This document shows, in pieces, positions 1-12,484 of a stretch of DNA of 64,000 nucleotides. This DNA is from Scortum barcoo (Eukaryota > Chordata > Actinopteri > Centrarchiformes > Terapontidae). The stretch spans positions 24,622,085 to 24,686,084 of the forward strand of contig CM041546.1 of the NCBI GenBank assembly GCA_023238725.1, read 5' to 3'. Positions within the stretch are counted from its first letter, which is position 1. Every line of letters begins with the position of its first letter. The notes beneath the pieces were generated by a model. The model made no database searches. It was not told the origin of the DNA and saw only the letters and a list, made by a program, of their open reading frames with translations. A program made the translations under genes and the position numbers.

Positions 1-2316
1 AGGGTACACTGAGAGGTTCTAAATATTCACACTACCTGGCCAGCACCAAAGACAAAGTTAGCCATTAGCCAATTAAGGCTAAAAGGAGAGCGAGCGAGTG
101 AACTTATATTGAGTAGGTGGATAGAAAAATGATTTCAAATGAATGATAATAACTTCTATCTGCTGGGTGTGTAAATAAACAGCTGTTTACATCAACCTCA
201 AAAGGTAATAACATGTCAATGTTATGTTTATAGTTTGTTTCATACATGTAGTAAAAAATGTTGATTGATTTTAAACTTTAATTATGTGGAGGAGTATAAA
301 ACAGGGAAGCCCACGAGCCATGATGCGTTAAAAACCTGCTGCACATGTACAGAACTGCAAAGATGACCAGTGCAGCGTTACCTGCACACATTTAAATTTA
401 CAGATGATAGCTAGATTTGAATTGGATATGATGCACTTCTTATATCATTCATTGCTGCAGAAATGCCAGTCAGTTTATCAGAGCAAATAAGTAAGTGTCA
501 GAACAAAAGACAAAACTAACATGCAGTGATTCATTCAGATTGCAGACTCCATGTTTTTGGCGATAACGTTCATTTCCAATTGCTCCGACTAACTCACTTG
601 GACATCTTTAAAGCTGCCGTGTAGCACGATAAGGGTGAAGACGTGGATACCTTAATTATCTAAATTCTTGGACTTTGCATGTGACTGACACAAACTTCCA
701 TAGGCCACTTTGTATTTGTTAGATTCATGATGTCCAGGCTGCTTAAGCACTTTGAACTTTTTTTCTTATGTTTAATAAATATGGATCAATGTCAGTTGGT
801 CTTTAAACACATAAATACATCCAGAGGAGGCGCAGAGCTGCTGACATTTCTCCAGACTAGCTTCAAATATGCAGTTTGATGTGTTAAAAGAGAGGGGAAA
901 CTTTATTACTTTGTGCAGTGCAGCGTACAACAAAAGATTAATTCTTCATGCCAGCGAATGAATGAGGATGAGGTGAAACTAGGTGAAACTGAAGTGGAGC
1001 CAAGTAGCTGCTGTTACACAAATGTGGAGGAAGTAAGAAAAAAGTCTTACACACACCCACACACACATCGATATATACTGTGTGTGGTTTTTAGATGTAA
1101 TAGCCTGTTTACATGAGAAACTCTTCAGCAGGAAATGCCACCCGTGCTCCCCCTTTCCCCTGAAGTTTTTTTTTTTTTAATGTAAGCTGTGCCCTTCTGC
1201 ACGACCCAGAAATACAGTTTCTAGACTGTTGAATATACCAGAGACAAAAAATGGGATTCAATCCTATAAAATTATGAAAATAAACTGCCTCTCTTTTCAA
1301 ATTGACCAAAGTTTCTAAAATTGGTTCTGTAAATTTCAACTCTTTTTCCTACAAAAAACAACAATAAGACAATGTAAGTAAGTTTGTAATGTAAGTGTGT
1401 TTGAAAGCTGTCATGGTCTGCTGGGCATTTTAGTTGACATTTACCTTCATTACTGTAATGAATAACAACAGGTTAGCATGCAGACCTTTTAACACTGTCA
1501 TGGATTTAATATAAACCCTCAGCAACCCTTAATATAAATCCTTCAGCATATCCCCACCATTAGGCTGTTTTTGCCAGCTATAAAAGAAGCCAAGCAGGCT
1601 TTACAAACTATGCTAATACTTGTGCTAGATATGCACACATAAACACCATAGCACAAGACTCACAAGTCCTTATATAGATCACAAGCTGACCTTTGGAAAA
1701 TTCAAACAGAGGAGCATAAGCACGGTACAGTAGATGTTTTAGCAGGCATGGATTAAGCTAAGCTGAGAGCAGATGGAAAATCTATCCTTTCCCTTTCTAG
1801 ATAAGAGTAAAAGCCACATTAAAAAGTAAGTGAGTAAAGCTAATGAATCCCTGACTGTTTCCAAAACTGCTTTTATCAGCAGGACAAAGAGCATTTACAA
1901 TTAAACTAAATATCTAAATGCATCTTTTAAGTACACTGACATTTAAACAGTGGCAGTAACTTAGGTCCTGGATGACATATCTCTTAGAAATCATGTGTTC
2001 AGTCCCATCCAGCTTCAGGTCCAGAGCTGTGTGTCTTCGTCTTAGTCTCATAAAGCGTGTGTTATGCTGGCTAATGTTAGTGTGTGAGTGTGTGTGAGAG
2101 TGTGTGTGTGTGTCACCTGATGGATATTGATCTGGCTGCATCACAGTCACAGACAACGCTTGTGTATACGCATGGTACATGTGATTGAAATTTTCTGTTT
2201 TGTTTTTGCATTTTTCTCACACACTTCTTTTGCTCTCCATAGTCTGTTCAATATTCTGCATTTGTATACAAAGACACACAAAGCAAATGAGTCCATCTGT
2301 CCCCATGCACACTCAC
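1..2316 (-). other. ncald: ncald intron downstream of the first coding exon
   Basis: AT-rich non-coding sequence after the GTGAGT donor. I looked on the minus strand for the expected next exon (the stretch beginning AIYKM after EIVQ, and the fourth EF-hand DTNRDG-like loop) and saw neither. A short CA stretch lies near 1050 and a degenerate TG tract near 2080-2113. Nothing else recognised. Confidence 0.7.
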
Positions 2317-2694
2317 CTGAACAATCTCCAGCATCTCCGCTTTACTGATGTACCCGTTTCCGTCCAGGTCGTACATACTGAAGGCCCATTTCAGCTTCTG
2401 CTCCAGCTTGCCACGCGAGGTCACGCTTAGTGCAATTATAAACTCCCGGAAATCTATTGTCCCGTCGCCGTTAGCGTCAAATGTGCGAAAGACATGCTCG
2501 GCGAACTTTGAAGCATCTCCGTAGGGGAAAAAGTTACCGTAGATCTTCTTGAACTCCTCCATGGAGAGGTTTCCACTGGGGCAGTCCCTCAGGAAGCCCT
2601 TGTACCACTCTTGGATCTCGTGCTCTGTGAAGTCGGTGCTCTCCAGGAGGTCCTGCATCACCTCAGGACGGAGCTTGCTGTTCTGCTTCCCCAT
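2317..2694 (-). CDS. ncald: Neurocalcin delta, first coding exon (residues 1-126; partial gene)
   Basis: Neurocalcin delta is a myristoylated EF-hand calcium sensor of the visinin-like/hippocalcin family; on Ca2+ binding it exposes its myristoyl group and moves to membranes, acting in neuronal signalling. The translation starts MGKQNSKLRP, so Gly2 fits N-myristoylation, and this start is preferred to the upstream in-frame TTG. A degenerate first EF-hand holds the CPSG stretch (residues 38-41). The second loop spans D73-E84 (DANGDGTIDFRE) and the third D109-E120 (DLDGNGYISKAE). Residues such as EVMQDLLEST and SGNLSMEEF match NCALD better than HPCA (EMLQDLRENT) or HPCAL1. Compared with mammalian NCALD as I remember it, residue 42 is Asn rather than His. 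The exon ends after EIVQ at a consensus donor (GTGAGT, 2311-2316), at the family's usual junction. The fourth EF-hand and C-terminus (~67 residues) are missing from this window. Whether this is teleost copy a or b cannot be told. Confidence 0.95.
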
Positions 2695-2730
2695 GTCTGT
2701 CTGTCTTGTCAATCGCTCAGCTCACAGCTG
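2695..2730 (-). other. ncald: ncald 5' UTR part of exon 2 and splice acceptor
   Basis: On the minus strand a pyrimidine-rich tract (CT repeats, then CCTTTTTCCCCAG) ends at 2731, followed by about 36 nt of untranslated sequence before the ATG. A second AG three bases on (CAGCAG) would give a NAGNAG-type alternative acceptor at 2728. The acceptor upstream of the ATG means at least one non-coding exon lies further right in the window. Confidence 0.8.
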
Positions 2731-5548
2731 CTGGGGAAAAAGGAGAGAGAGAGAGAGATAGAGAGGTGTGAGAAGGTTTGGTTTTAGGGTGGGATGGGTA
2801 GACAACAGACAAAAATGACTTTGAGCACATGAGGAGAACATGAGAGCTTATCAGTTTTCATGTACAAGGACCTTGCCTTAGTAGTTGGTGGGTAACGGTG
2901 CAATAATAACAAGCATAGTAGTGCTAAGTCAAGAAACATAAGTTTGTGCAGGAATGTGCACATTTCAGGAAGTACAGGAGTAGAAGGGTGAAGCACGTAG
3001 CTGGTCAAAGGCTTTAGTTAAGCTGACAGTTTGTCCAGTTTTAAGGTAAAGTGACAGCTGAAAGAGGTGGCACACTGATGGAAAGTGCATCCTGTTTTTA
3101 CTTTACTTTACTATACCTGTTTAATATTTCAGGGGAAAAAAACAATCACAAACAGGTGTGCTGAGGCTCTTTTTTCATGATTCCCTGCAGTTAATGTTAC
3201 TAATATTTCAATAATTATGTGCTTAACTTATGCAGCAGGTGAACTGTGGCAATTTCACAGATGCAAATGGTACTTTTTAAAATGCTAACGTTACTTGTGA
3301 GAGGGGGATGCTGTGCTTTAAACGTATCCCGCCTATTGATGACCTATGAGTTATGGTGTTCTACTTTCTCTGATTATAACTCATTACTATGGGTTGTAGA
3401 GCTGGTCCTTTGAAAAACGTGTTTTGTGTGATAATACTCTGATTGAATTATACTTTGAGAAGGCAGTTGTGTCGGTTTTGAGGCCTGGGTCCTGTGTATT
3501 CATCAGCTAAATAACCACCAGACTAAGCCAAGGACACAGCTGCTGTGTCCTCAAGTGGCCAAAGCAAAAATGTAAGCAAGCCTTCTCTTCAGACTTTACG
3601 TTTATAACGACTAAAATCACTCCCTTTTTACAAACTTTGGAACTTTCCATGGAAAACAGCCCTGTGTACTCTGAGTACACGCAGTGCCATATGCCTAGCA
3701 TGGGTTTAATTAGTCTATAAAATCTCTCCACACACTAAACTCAGCTTAGCTGCGCTGGAAGGAAAAGGTGGTGCAGTCAAATGATATTTAAGCTGAGCCG
3801 CTCAACAAACATAATTCAGATTCATAACCTCTTGAGAAGCGATCTCTTAATTCTCTTCCTGGAACTGGAGTATCTGTGTTTGTAGTGTAGATATTTATGA
3901 ACAGGATAAAGCTTTATAATCCCTGTTTGCAGAGCTTATGGTTGATTTAAATGTTCATGTAAAGTGGAAAATATAAAATCCACTCAAAATAGTATCAATG
4001 ATCAATCGTCATCTACATGCGATTGAGCCAGAATAAAAGCACATTATATGACTTTCTGACAATAAAGGTGTCGGTGCTCATAAAAGTGGCTGTTTGCTAG
4101 GTGCCATTTTAAGTGATTGGTGACTTGGAGGCCATAAAATATCTCAATGAACAGACACTGTAATGTGTATTTACTTGATTCACTTGTTTGACTAGACACA
4201 ATAAAAAAAAAAAAACAAGCGTTTCAAAGCTCCATTGTTCTAGTTATTTTATGAAGGACAGTCTAAAGATGGACAGAAATAGCAGGGTAGTTTAATCAAA
4301 TCATTATAACAGCTACTCATTGATAAAAATGAAGTTTTGAAAATATTTTGAAATAAAACTGGATCAATTAATAATAATCACCCAAAAATTAAGTTTATTG
4401 TAAATAATCAGGAAATATTATTTATTAACTGTGAGTTGAGATTTAAAACTCTATTGTGTCACAGTGTCTTGTAGTGCTGGCATTGCCAGTTTTTACTTGT
4501 ATGATTACTTATTTTATAATCTCTTTATTTGATTAATATTGTCCACTTTGGGTCTCCATAGATATTATCTCTGCAAAAACAAAAACGGTACATGAACAAA
4601 CAGACAGAGGGTCAGAGTTAGACGAGGAGAAAAGGAAAAAGTGACACGAGCTACAGTGGAAGAGTTCCCAGTCTGTTCTTTATCTGCCCTTTTAGTGACA
4701 CAAACAGGAAGTGCCTGCTCCTGGGCTCAGGCAGATTGTGCTCTCAATACATTAACCGTGCTCTCTCTGTGTATATTTTAGTATGTGTGTTATCATAAGC
4801 CTTTATGTAATCCATCTACAATTAGAAGAACCAAGCATGTTTGAAATGACTACAACGCATGCAATCATTTCGCAACAGACATCAGCCTGCATGTGTTTGT
4901 GTTATATGTATTTATGTCCAGTATGTCATTAGCCCTGTCAGCCTCACCTTGGCTTTCACTCTGGAAAGCCTCAGGAAATGAGTCACCTGTGTACTCAAAC
5001 CCACCTAGCGAGGTCTGTCGATATAACAGACCTATGTGAAACAACACCAGCTGAAAGTTTCTCTTTCACATCCTTGGGAGCAGGTCATCTAGAGAGTCTA
5101 GTCGACTACTACGATCTTACATTGAGAGGAGTGAGGGGAAAAAAAGAGCGAGAACGCAGTCATGCACTCAAGGTTCAACCAAGGCTACCACCGAGTAGAA
5201 ATTCCACAGTATAAGCAAGGATATCTGAGAAGTGATAACGTATCAGTGTGTTAAATGATCCACTTGCAGCTCTAGATGGAAAAGCTCAAGCTCCAGCCGT
5301 GCCCTAAAACACAGTAAAGTAACCAGCCAGGCAGTGAATGCTACCTGTCTTTGGTAAACATGATGATGAAAACGGCTCTGATGTCTCTGATAGTAAAAGT
5401 CAACAGGCTGCACATATATCAATAAAAAAACGATAACATAGAGACTGGAATCCAGAGTGACGGAAGGGAAGCCACGTGGAGGCAAACCCAGATATACTAC
5501 ACACTGGGGAAATGTTTGGTGTAATCTTAAAGTAAAAAGGATGTTGAC

Positions 5549-5715
5549 TGTTTACCATGCTAACAATCGTAGTTTATCATGTAAATGAGCTAACATTTGC
5601 TAATTAGCACTAAAAGCAAAGTGCTGATTCATCCTCTGGGGACCAAGAATGTCTGAACAACATTTCATGGCAATCCATCCATTAGCTGATTTTACTTAAT
5701 AGCGTTTTTGTCTGC
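5549..5715. repeat. Dispersed teleost repeat fragment (GCTAACATTTGCTAATTAGC core)
   Basis: The stretch contains a GCTAACATTTGCTAATTAGC core, then a part close to 'catttcatggcaatccatcca'. These phrases recur together in a repeat I know as widespread in fish genomes. A related but diverged fragment lies at about 7370-7500. Ends are approximate and I do not assign a class. Confidence 0.6.
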
Positions 5716-6300
5716 GAAGTTGTGGACTGCCCCATGTGGCTAAAACAAACACACACAGATTGCTTGTTCAGAATAAGAAACAAAGTCTCTTATTCTGAAC
5801 AATTTTCGGACGGTACTCGAAAGAAATTTAATTAGTCGCTGCTTTCAGCAGGTTTCTATTCATGTTCGGTAGAGTGTATCATCTTTCCTTTTAGTCTTCT
5901 CTTACTAAATGCTTTTGAATTGTAGGGCACACACAAAAGGCAAAGACAAGTAAGGCCTTCAACATTAAATGAAGGCACATCAAAGATTTTATGTATTGTG
6001 CCAGGCTTTTAAAATTAAAGTTAAAAAACGATAAAAAACAAAACAAATCACAGACCTTTGGGTGAGTTTGTTGTAGGATGATGGTGTTTTTATCATCCTT
6101 TGTCCTGTAATGGCAGGGCAAGTTGCACAACTGAGGGTTTGGTTGGGAAAGTTTAAAAAACTCTGGCTTTACGCCAATTACGGCACTGACTGCTGTTTAA
6201 GGTGCTGCTGCAGCCACTGACCCTCAGAGCGATTACGCTTCAGGCTGTCGCCAGGCTCTTCACTAATGGAATCCATAGCCATGACCCTGTCCACCACTGT

Positions 6301-6323
6301 CACACACACACACACACACACAC
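6301..6323. repeat. (CA)n microsatellite
   Basis: Uninterrupted CA dinucleotide tract of about 11 units in the ncald intron. Confidence 0.95.
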
Positions 6324-7369
6324 TGACACAGCCTTAATAATTACCTGAATTACTGACCCACTGCGCCCTGTCACCTGTTATGATACACTCCATTTCCAGT
6401 CTGTAAATATACGTTTGCACACCGACACACACACACAACCACAGTGATGAAAGCACTCTGCCGCTCCTGATGACATGCTCAGCGAACTGAGGCTGCTGCT
6501 GGCAACCCACTTGTGTGGTGACAGTTTTTTTTTTCAGCTGCTCGTCTGTGTGTGTATGTGTGTGTGCATGTTCGTAACTCTATTCTTGTGAGAGTGACTT
6601 TGAATATTAGAGCTTTCGAATGAGTGTTATTATTATTTCAAGATATTATTTTATGAATTACATCAGATTTGGTTGACTTTATGTGATAGTTACATGGCAA
6701 AGAGACCAACATAGTCAGGGGAGGGCAGGAACATGGAGGGACAGATATAAAGATGGGTGCATATGTACTGTACTGTACATTTGAGACTGACAGCGACTGA
6801 CGTTAAAATGAGTAGGCACTGGTGAGTGACAGAAAACGCTGCACGCTTCACTGTGCAGAGTGTCATACAGTTCTGGAAAGCTGCTGTCGCTCAGCTGAGC
6901 TGCGGGTGGTAAGTTTAAACATTTTCGTGACTTTCCAAAACCAGGAAATCTGACTGTCTCCACTTACTTTCTTTCCCCATCATGTGTGCTCAGATGGGAC
7001 AATCGGAGGAGTGTCAGCTGGTTCACTCATTCGCTCCTGTTTCTTCACACAGCTAGTCTGACCACCATATCAGTCACTTTTATCCACATTTGTTAGCTCA
7101 TGTAGGAGGAGATGCTGGTGCTTCCTTCCTTTCCTTATTGTTTCCTTATATTTTATGTGTATTTGTATGAACATAGAAACCTTCAGGTCCTCCCCTCTTG
7201 TAGCTGCTTTATAGTAAAAACCTCCAGCTGTTCAAGAGGTGCTGATAAGAGCCATCTGCAGTACAAACCAGATAAAACCTAAATAAAACGGCAGCAAAGC
7301 AAAATTGAGCAAAAGACTCTACAGCCACGCTAGCAGCTCTGTGAGGTTGTAATTGGCAGAGCAGTACTT

Positions 7370-7500
7370 TGAGCTACATGCTAACATGCTCATGTTCATC
7401 AGTTGTTTACCATGTTCACTGTCTTTGTGTTTGGTGCTAATTAGCAAATGTTAAAAAAAAGTACAGGCAAGTCTGATGGGAATGTAAATGGTACCTGTGT
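7370..7500. repeat. Second fragment of the GCTAACATG/GCTAATTAGC repeat
   Basis: It shows 'catgctaacatgctcatg', then 'ttggtgctaattagcaaatg' and 'gtctgatgggaatg', in the same order as the common fish repeat seen at 5549-5715 but covering a partly different part of it. Approximate ends. Confidence 0.55.
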
Positions 7501-8382
7501 ACCCAAATAGGCTAGAACTAGAACTTGGCTGTGCAATGCTATTGGCTGATATTTCGTACAAAGTTGTTTTTTTGGAGCTGCAACCAGTCACATTTCCTCC
7601 CTTGAATGCAGCTGCACTACCATTTGGACTCAAATTGCTCCAACCAAATGGATTATCATTCAAATTGGGCGTGCGGACTGACACGCAGAGTGATTCAGAT
7701 TCAAATAAGACCTCGGCAGTGCTGGTTCTTGGATTCACATTCAGATTATAACAGCACCACCACTTCACACGCACGCTCACCAGTTAAGCTGACGATATTT
7801 TCCGGCCACTTCCTCTGTGGCCAAAACAATTTCTATGTAAAACACAAAGCCTCTCCACGATGAAAGGCTGTGAAGACAGTCATGATGTTAATGCTGCATG
7901 AATACATTGATGAGACGGCTCTCATACAGTGACAGGAGAGAAATTAAAGCAGTGAGAGAGGCAGGGGAGATGTGGAGGGGATGAAAACAGAAAAAGACAA
8001 TATGAACCTCATATGGTATATCTCCATTTTAACCTTTTTTTATTTTCTCCAGCTCATCTTTATCCTCTCCAGCGGTCTCTCATGGGGCCCACTTTTACTT
8101 CTCAACAAATCTCTCCATCTCTATCCCATTCATAAACTCCTCATCTTTCTCTTCCATCAGGCTTGAAACATATTTCCATACTCTTCATCCTCAGTTTTAT
8201 TTCATCCTACACGGGAACAATTCACTCTCCTATGAAGCAATTTCACTGCAGTTACCATAGTAACCTTCGCAAAAATCTCACAGCCATTGATGAGCTGTCT
8301 GGCTGAGTGCGCTGCATACACATTATACGCATGGGTACACACTCCACTCACAGCCAAACACACAGAATCAGTGACTGCAGGA

Positions 8383-8406
8383 TGTGTGTGTGTGTGTGTG
8401 TGTGTG
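8383..8406. repeat. (TG)n microsatellite
   Basis: Uninterrupted TG tract of 12 units. Confidence 0.95.
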
Positions 8407-8897
8407 AAGGTGGTTATATGGGTGAAGGTATGCTAGGTGACTAGCAAGTAGCCAGCTGTGATCAACAATTATAAAAAGGTATTAAAAATATTTTTTTATG
8501 AAGCAGGAGGTCACATAAACAAATAATGGTTACCAATAATAATGCTAACAATAATAATGACACAAAATGGTCCAACCTTACAGTGGTCTACTCTGTAATC
8601 CTTTGTATCTTTTTTTGAACCAGTGACTCCAGACTGCTTTTTTTTCACAGCCATACATTATAATCATTAGTATATTAACCACAACTGAGCTAGACCATTT
8701 CCAGCAGGTTGGCCGACTTAAACAGCGTTTCAAATTGCCCACCACCTAATTCAGTGGAAAATGTCTTCGATTGTAGATGTCAAGTTGGACTGGTTCAAAG
8801 TCGAAAACAGAAAGTAAAAGCTGCTCTTCCATACTGGTGGAGCAAGTAGCAAAATCTTGTGGGTATGCAATGTCTGCATTCATAAATGGGATTTAAA

Positions 8898-8959
8898 AAA
8901 ATATATATACATATATACTTTTACATATACATATACATATACATACATACATACAATAC
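8898..8959. repeat. (AT)/(ACATAT)/(ACAT)n compound microsatellite
   Basis: ATATATAC, then repeated ACATAT and ACAT units; a compound AT-rich simple repeat. Confidence 0.9.
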
Positions 8960-9778
8960 ATTTTATAACTTTATTAGAGTTCTGATAGTACAGAGATGAT
9001 AGGAAGATAGAAATTGAAACAAAATTCCTTATACTGAGGTCACCACCACCAGGTCACCGGGGTAACTCACTCTACTATAATATTAATATTTTTTTTTTAA
9101 CCAAAATGAACCACTTCACTCTCTCACTGGTCCACCGGTTGTAACTTGACTGTTGCAACTGGCCCCTGTCATTCATTCAAACTATGGCATAGAGTTGTTT
9201 CTCTAGTAAATCTCTTTATCACACTGCCACACCACCACAGGCACACACACCAACAAATAATATATGGAGTGGAAGTGTAAGCAGAGTGCTTCACTTTGGA
9301 GACCTCTTTTTTTTTTGCTACCCAGAGTACTTATAATTCGTAAGTGCTATAATTTAGAGAGCCTTTGTATATCTAGTTGTGCCTTTGCATCAAAATGTTG
9401 AGAGCCCATATGTCCACACACAGCACTTATTAAACAGTAGTTAACCTTTACTTGATTAGTTTCAAGTAACAAACAATACAAATACTTCTCAATGGAAATC
9501 CAACTGATGATGCTATTTTTGCAATGGAAAGCCAAACTGGTTTGGGATTAAACCTCCAAACAATGCGAGAGCTAACCATACAAAGGGACTGTGCAACCAC
9601 AAAGAACTTGTTTTGGTTTGTGGAGGGTAAATGAGAAAATGAAAACATCCAATATGAAAGAAAGAAAGAGATTCATTTTCTTTGGTAAGAAGCATCTGGA
9701 CAGATCTGTATTTCTTAATGCAAGGCAGCAACTCGAGTCTCCAGAACAATGGAGCGCAGGAACAACACACATAGGGTT

Positions 9779-9790
9779 GGGGGGGGGGGG
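9779..9790. repeat. G12 homopolymer
   Basis: Run of twelve G in the middle of AT-rich sequence. Confidence 0.9.
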
Positions 9791-10570
9791 AAGGACACAA
9801 AGACTCAAAAATAGATATGAAAGTTAGAAAGAAAATGCTGATGAGTGAATGATGACTGTGTCTGCCAACATCCTACTAAGCCCTAAGAGACACACCCCTG
9901 TTCTCTCTTTTCCTGTCCCAGCAGGAAAACCCTAAGACAATTCAAGCCATTTAATAACAATTCACTGCTCAAGCCACACTGATGATTAATTAGCCTAGTT
10001 AAACAAACGGTGCACATGTTTTAGGCTTTTTTTTCCTAGCAACAAATTCCATGAAGAAGGATTAGAAAAGTGTTTTATTGAACCACACTCAAGACTTTTC
10101 CCCATTAAAATTTTAAGCTGAAACTATTCTGCACTGTGCCTTGGTTCCATGAGGCCTTCAAAAGGAGAAATCTCTCCCCTCAAACTTCCTGACAACGCTC
10201 TGGCAGTGGGAGGCGAGGTGGGAAAACACAGAGACGGGCACTGGCAGACGGCCAGGCAGTAGCTGGATAGAGGGTGACCCAAGAGTGGGGCAGATGAGCT
10301 TGTACTACTTGGACTAAAGCCAACTTTTCTAGGATATGACTCTTTCATTCTTCCCTTTTCTTTAGTAATAAAGCTGACCATACTTGTGCAAGCTCTTTCC
10401 CCTCTAATCAACCTCAACCATGAGACGGCAGACAAACCCAGTTTGAAGTCGGACTGATTGGGGTTGCTAGCTGGGTAGCTTGATGCTGCCCACAGTCGAT
10501 ATTTTCAGCCCTTATACTTTTAAATGGCCTCCTTAGCCTTCATTAAGTTGCTATGGTAACAGACCTGGTA

Positions 10571-10599
10571 AGAGGAGGAGGAGAAGGAGGAGGAGGAGG
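10571..10599. repeat. (GAG)n purine-rich repeat
   Basis: GAGGAGGAGGAGAAGGAGG-type purine tract. Confidence 0.9.
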
Positions 10600-12471
10600 C
10601 AACCACACATTGTGCTTATTGATTCAGGAGAAAAAAAAGTGAACCAGTGAGAAGCAGAAGATGACACACTTCCTCAAGTCAATTTCATAATCAACTTAAG
10701 CGTTATGTAATTTGGTCTATGTAGCTACAGCGCAGAGTGGTCATTGTGCCTCTTCAACTCTGAATTATTACCTATTTAGAGGTATTAAATAAAGATTATA
10801 GAGCATGACTTGCTTGCAAGTATCACAAACGTGAATGTGTAAAGATCCGGGATAGCAGTGGATCAAGCTCCATCTCGGCTGAGTCACATTTGACAGCTAA
10901 TTTGGTGGACTGTTATGAGACTCAGCAGTGGTTGCGCGGCTGCACGGAACCTCTCTTTTTTCCTCACTTCCTCTTTCTCCGTCACAAAGGGACCCCTGCC
11001 TTGCACTCGGAGGTCATGTCTAATTTGTTTGGCTCCCTGTCTGCGGTGCCCTGGTGGGAGCTCTCTGTCTGCCTTGCACTGGATCACTGGTCCTGGTTAA
11101 TTAGTTGGATGACTAACGCCTGGCTCCCAACAGAATAGATGTCTCCCTGTCCCCTATTGTAGTCATTATAGTTCTGTCATCTAGTCTGCTAGCTTCAACA
11201 GCTTTAGTATAAGTCCTGTCCACTCTGATTCCTACTAAATTTCACACAACTGACCTTTGGTTAAGCTCAGCCCCCTTTATCACTGTTGGTAGATATACAT
11301 TCAGTTTCAAACAGTTAATGACCACTTGAACGTCTTTAAATTTCATTTCATTTCAAATGTAGACATAAACAGCTTTCTCATTACTAGCCATTGATAATCA
11401 GAGGAAAATGACTGTCATAAGGAAAAAAAAAATTAAATGATCAGTATTAGAGTGTTATTTCATTTGAACAATGGCCTCTTTGAACACAGCTAGACAGAGA
11501 TTAGATTTGCACTTTAATGTTCATGTTTTCAAACTATATGTTTCACTTCTAATGCTACAGGAGAAAGGACCCTCAGGCTGAGGACTAAGCGATGTGTGTA
11601 GTGAGCGTAACTTTATATCAGATAACATGTTTGGCTGGTGTTGCTGGACTAAACGACAAACCAATAAGGCAGGACAGAGCCGCTAACATTACCTTCACTA
11701 TATAACAGGTATCCAAGGTCAGCTTCTACAGAGAAGGGAAATGTTACACAGTGGTGTGCTGGTTGAGAACGGCTTTTTAAAAAGGCTACTGTAATCCCAT
11801 AATAATGTAGTGACCAGTAAATTATGCTGACATGTACTCAGTTACATTGTTTAAATTGACTGATACTGACTTCTACCTGGCTATGGAGCAAATCTGAAGT
11901 AAATATTAATTTCACACACCAGGAAGGATGAAGAAAACAGATAAAGCAACTCAAAACCTTTCTAGCACTTTCAATGCTTAACACACCAACTGCTGCCTGT
12001 TTTGGTTTTGTTTTATTTGTTCAAGTGAATTTTCCATAAAAATGATGACTGATAATAAAACTGCCTCCCACTCGATCACACCTGCAGTATACAAGTCTCT
12101 ATCAGCATTGTGAAAGATGAAGTGGGATGAATGTAAAACGTGCCAAAGCATGAACTATAACTGATAAAATATGTTTACAGAGCAACTATAAGAGCAGCTA
12201 GAGAATGTATGGTTGTTAGAGAACGAGGGCAAGGTCGATCAAGTCCAACAGTGTATGCATTAAGAGAGACAGAGAAGAGAGACAGAGGGTGAAAAAAGGG
12301 AAAAAGAAAATGTGACTTGGGCAGAGCCTGAGTCTGAAGCTGGTTCTGATTGAAGAACGACCCTGGGGAGGCAACAAAGCTTGCTCTGCTTCCTGTGGTC
12401 AAAGAAAAATATAGAAACAGGATATAACGTCACGGAAAATAACAAACAGAACGGAAGTTACATCACAGTGG

Positions 12472-12484
12472 GGGTCAGGGGTCA
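12472..12484 (+). promoter_or_regulatory. DR1-type nuclear receptor half-site pair
   Basis: GGGTCA-G-GGGTCA: two direct half-sites with one-base spacing, the arrangement bound by HNF4, COUP-TF and RXR heterodimers. It lies in the ncald intron. Motif evidence only. Confidence 0.35.

Noticed and set aside
2127..2430. Plus-strand open frames overlapping the ncald exon
   Set aside because: Antisense shadows of the coding exon and its donor region.
7451..7780. Open frames on both strands over the same 300 bp
   Set aside because: Neither translation is recognised and the left part overlaps a dispersed repeat; mutual openness looks like base composition.
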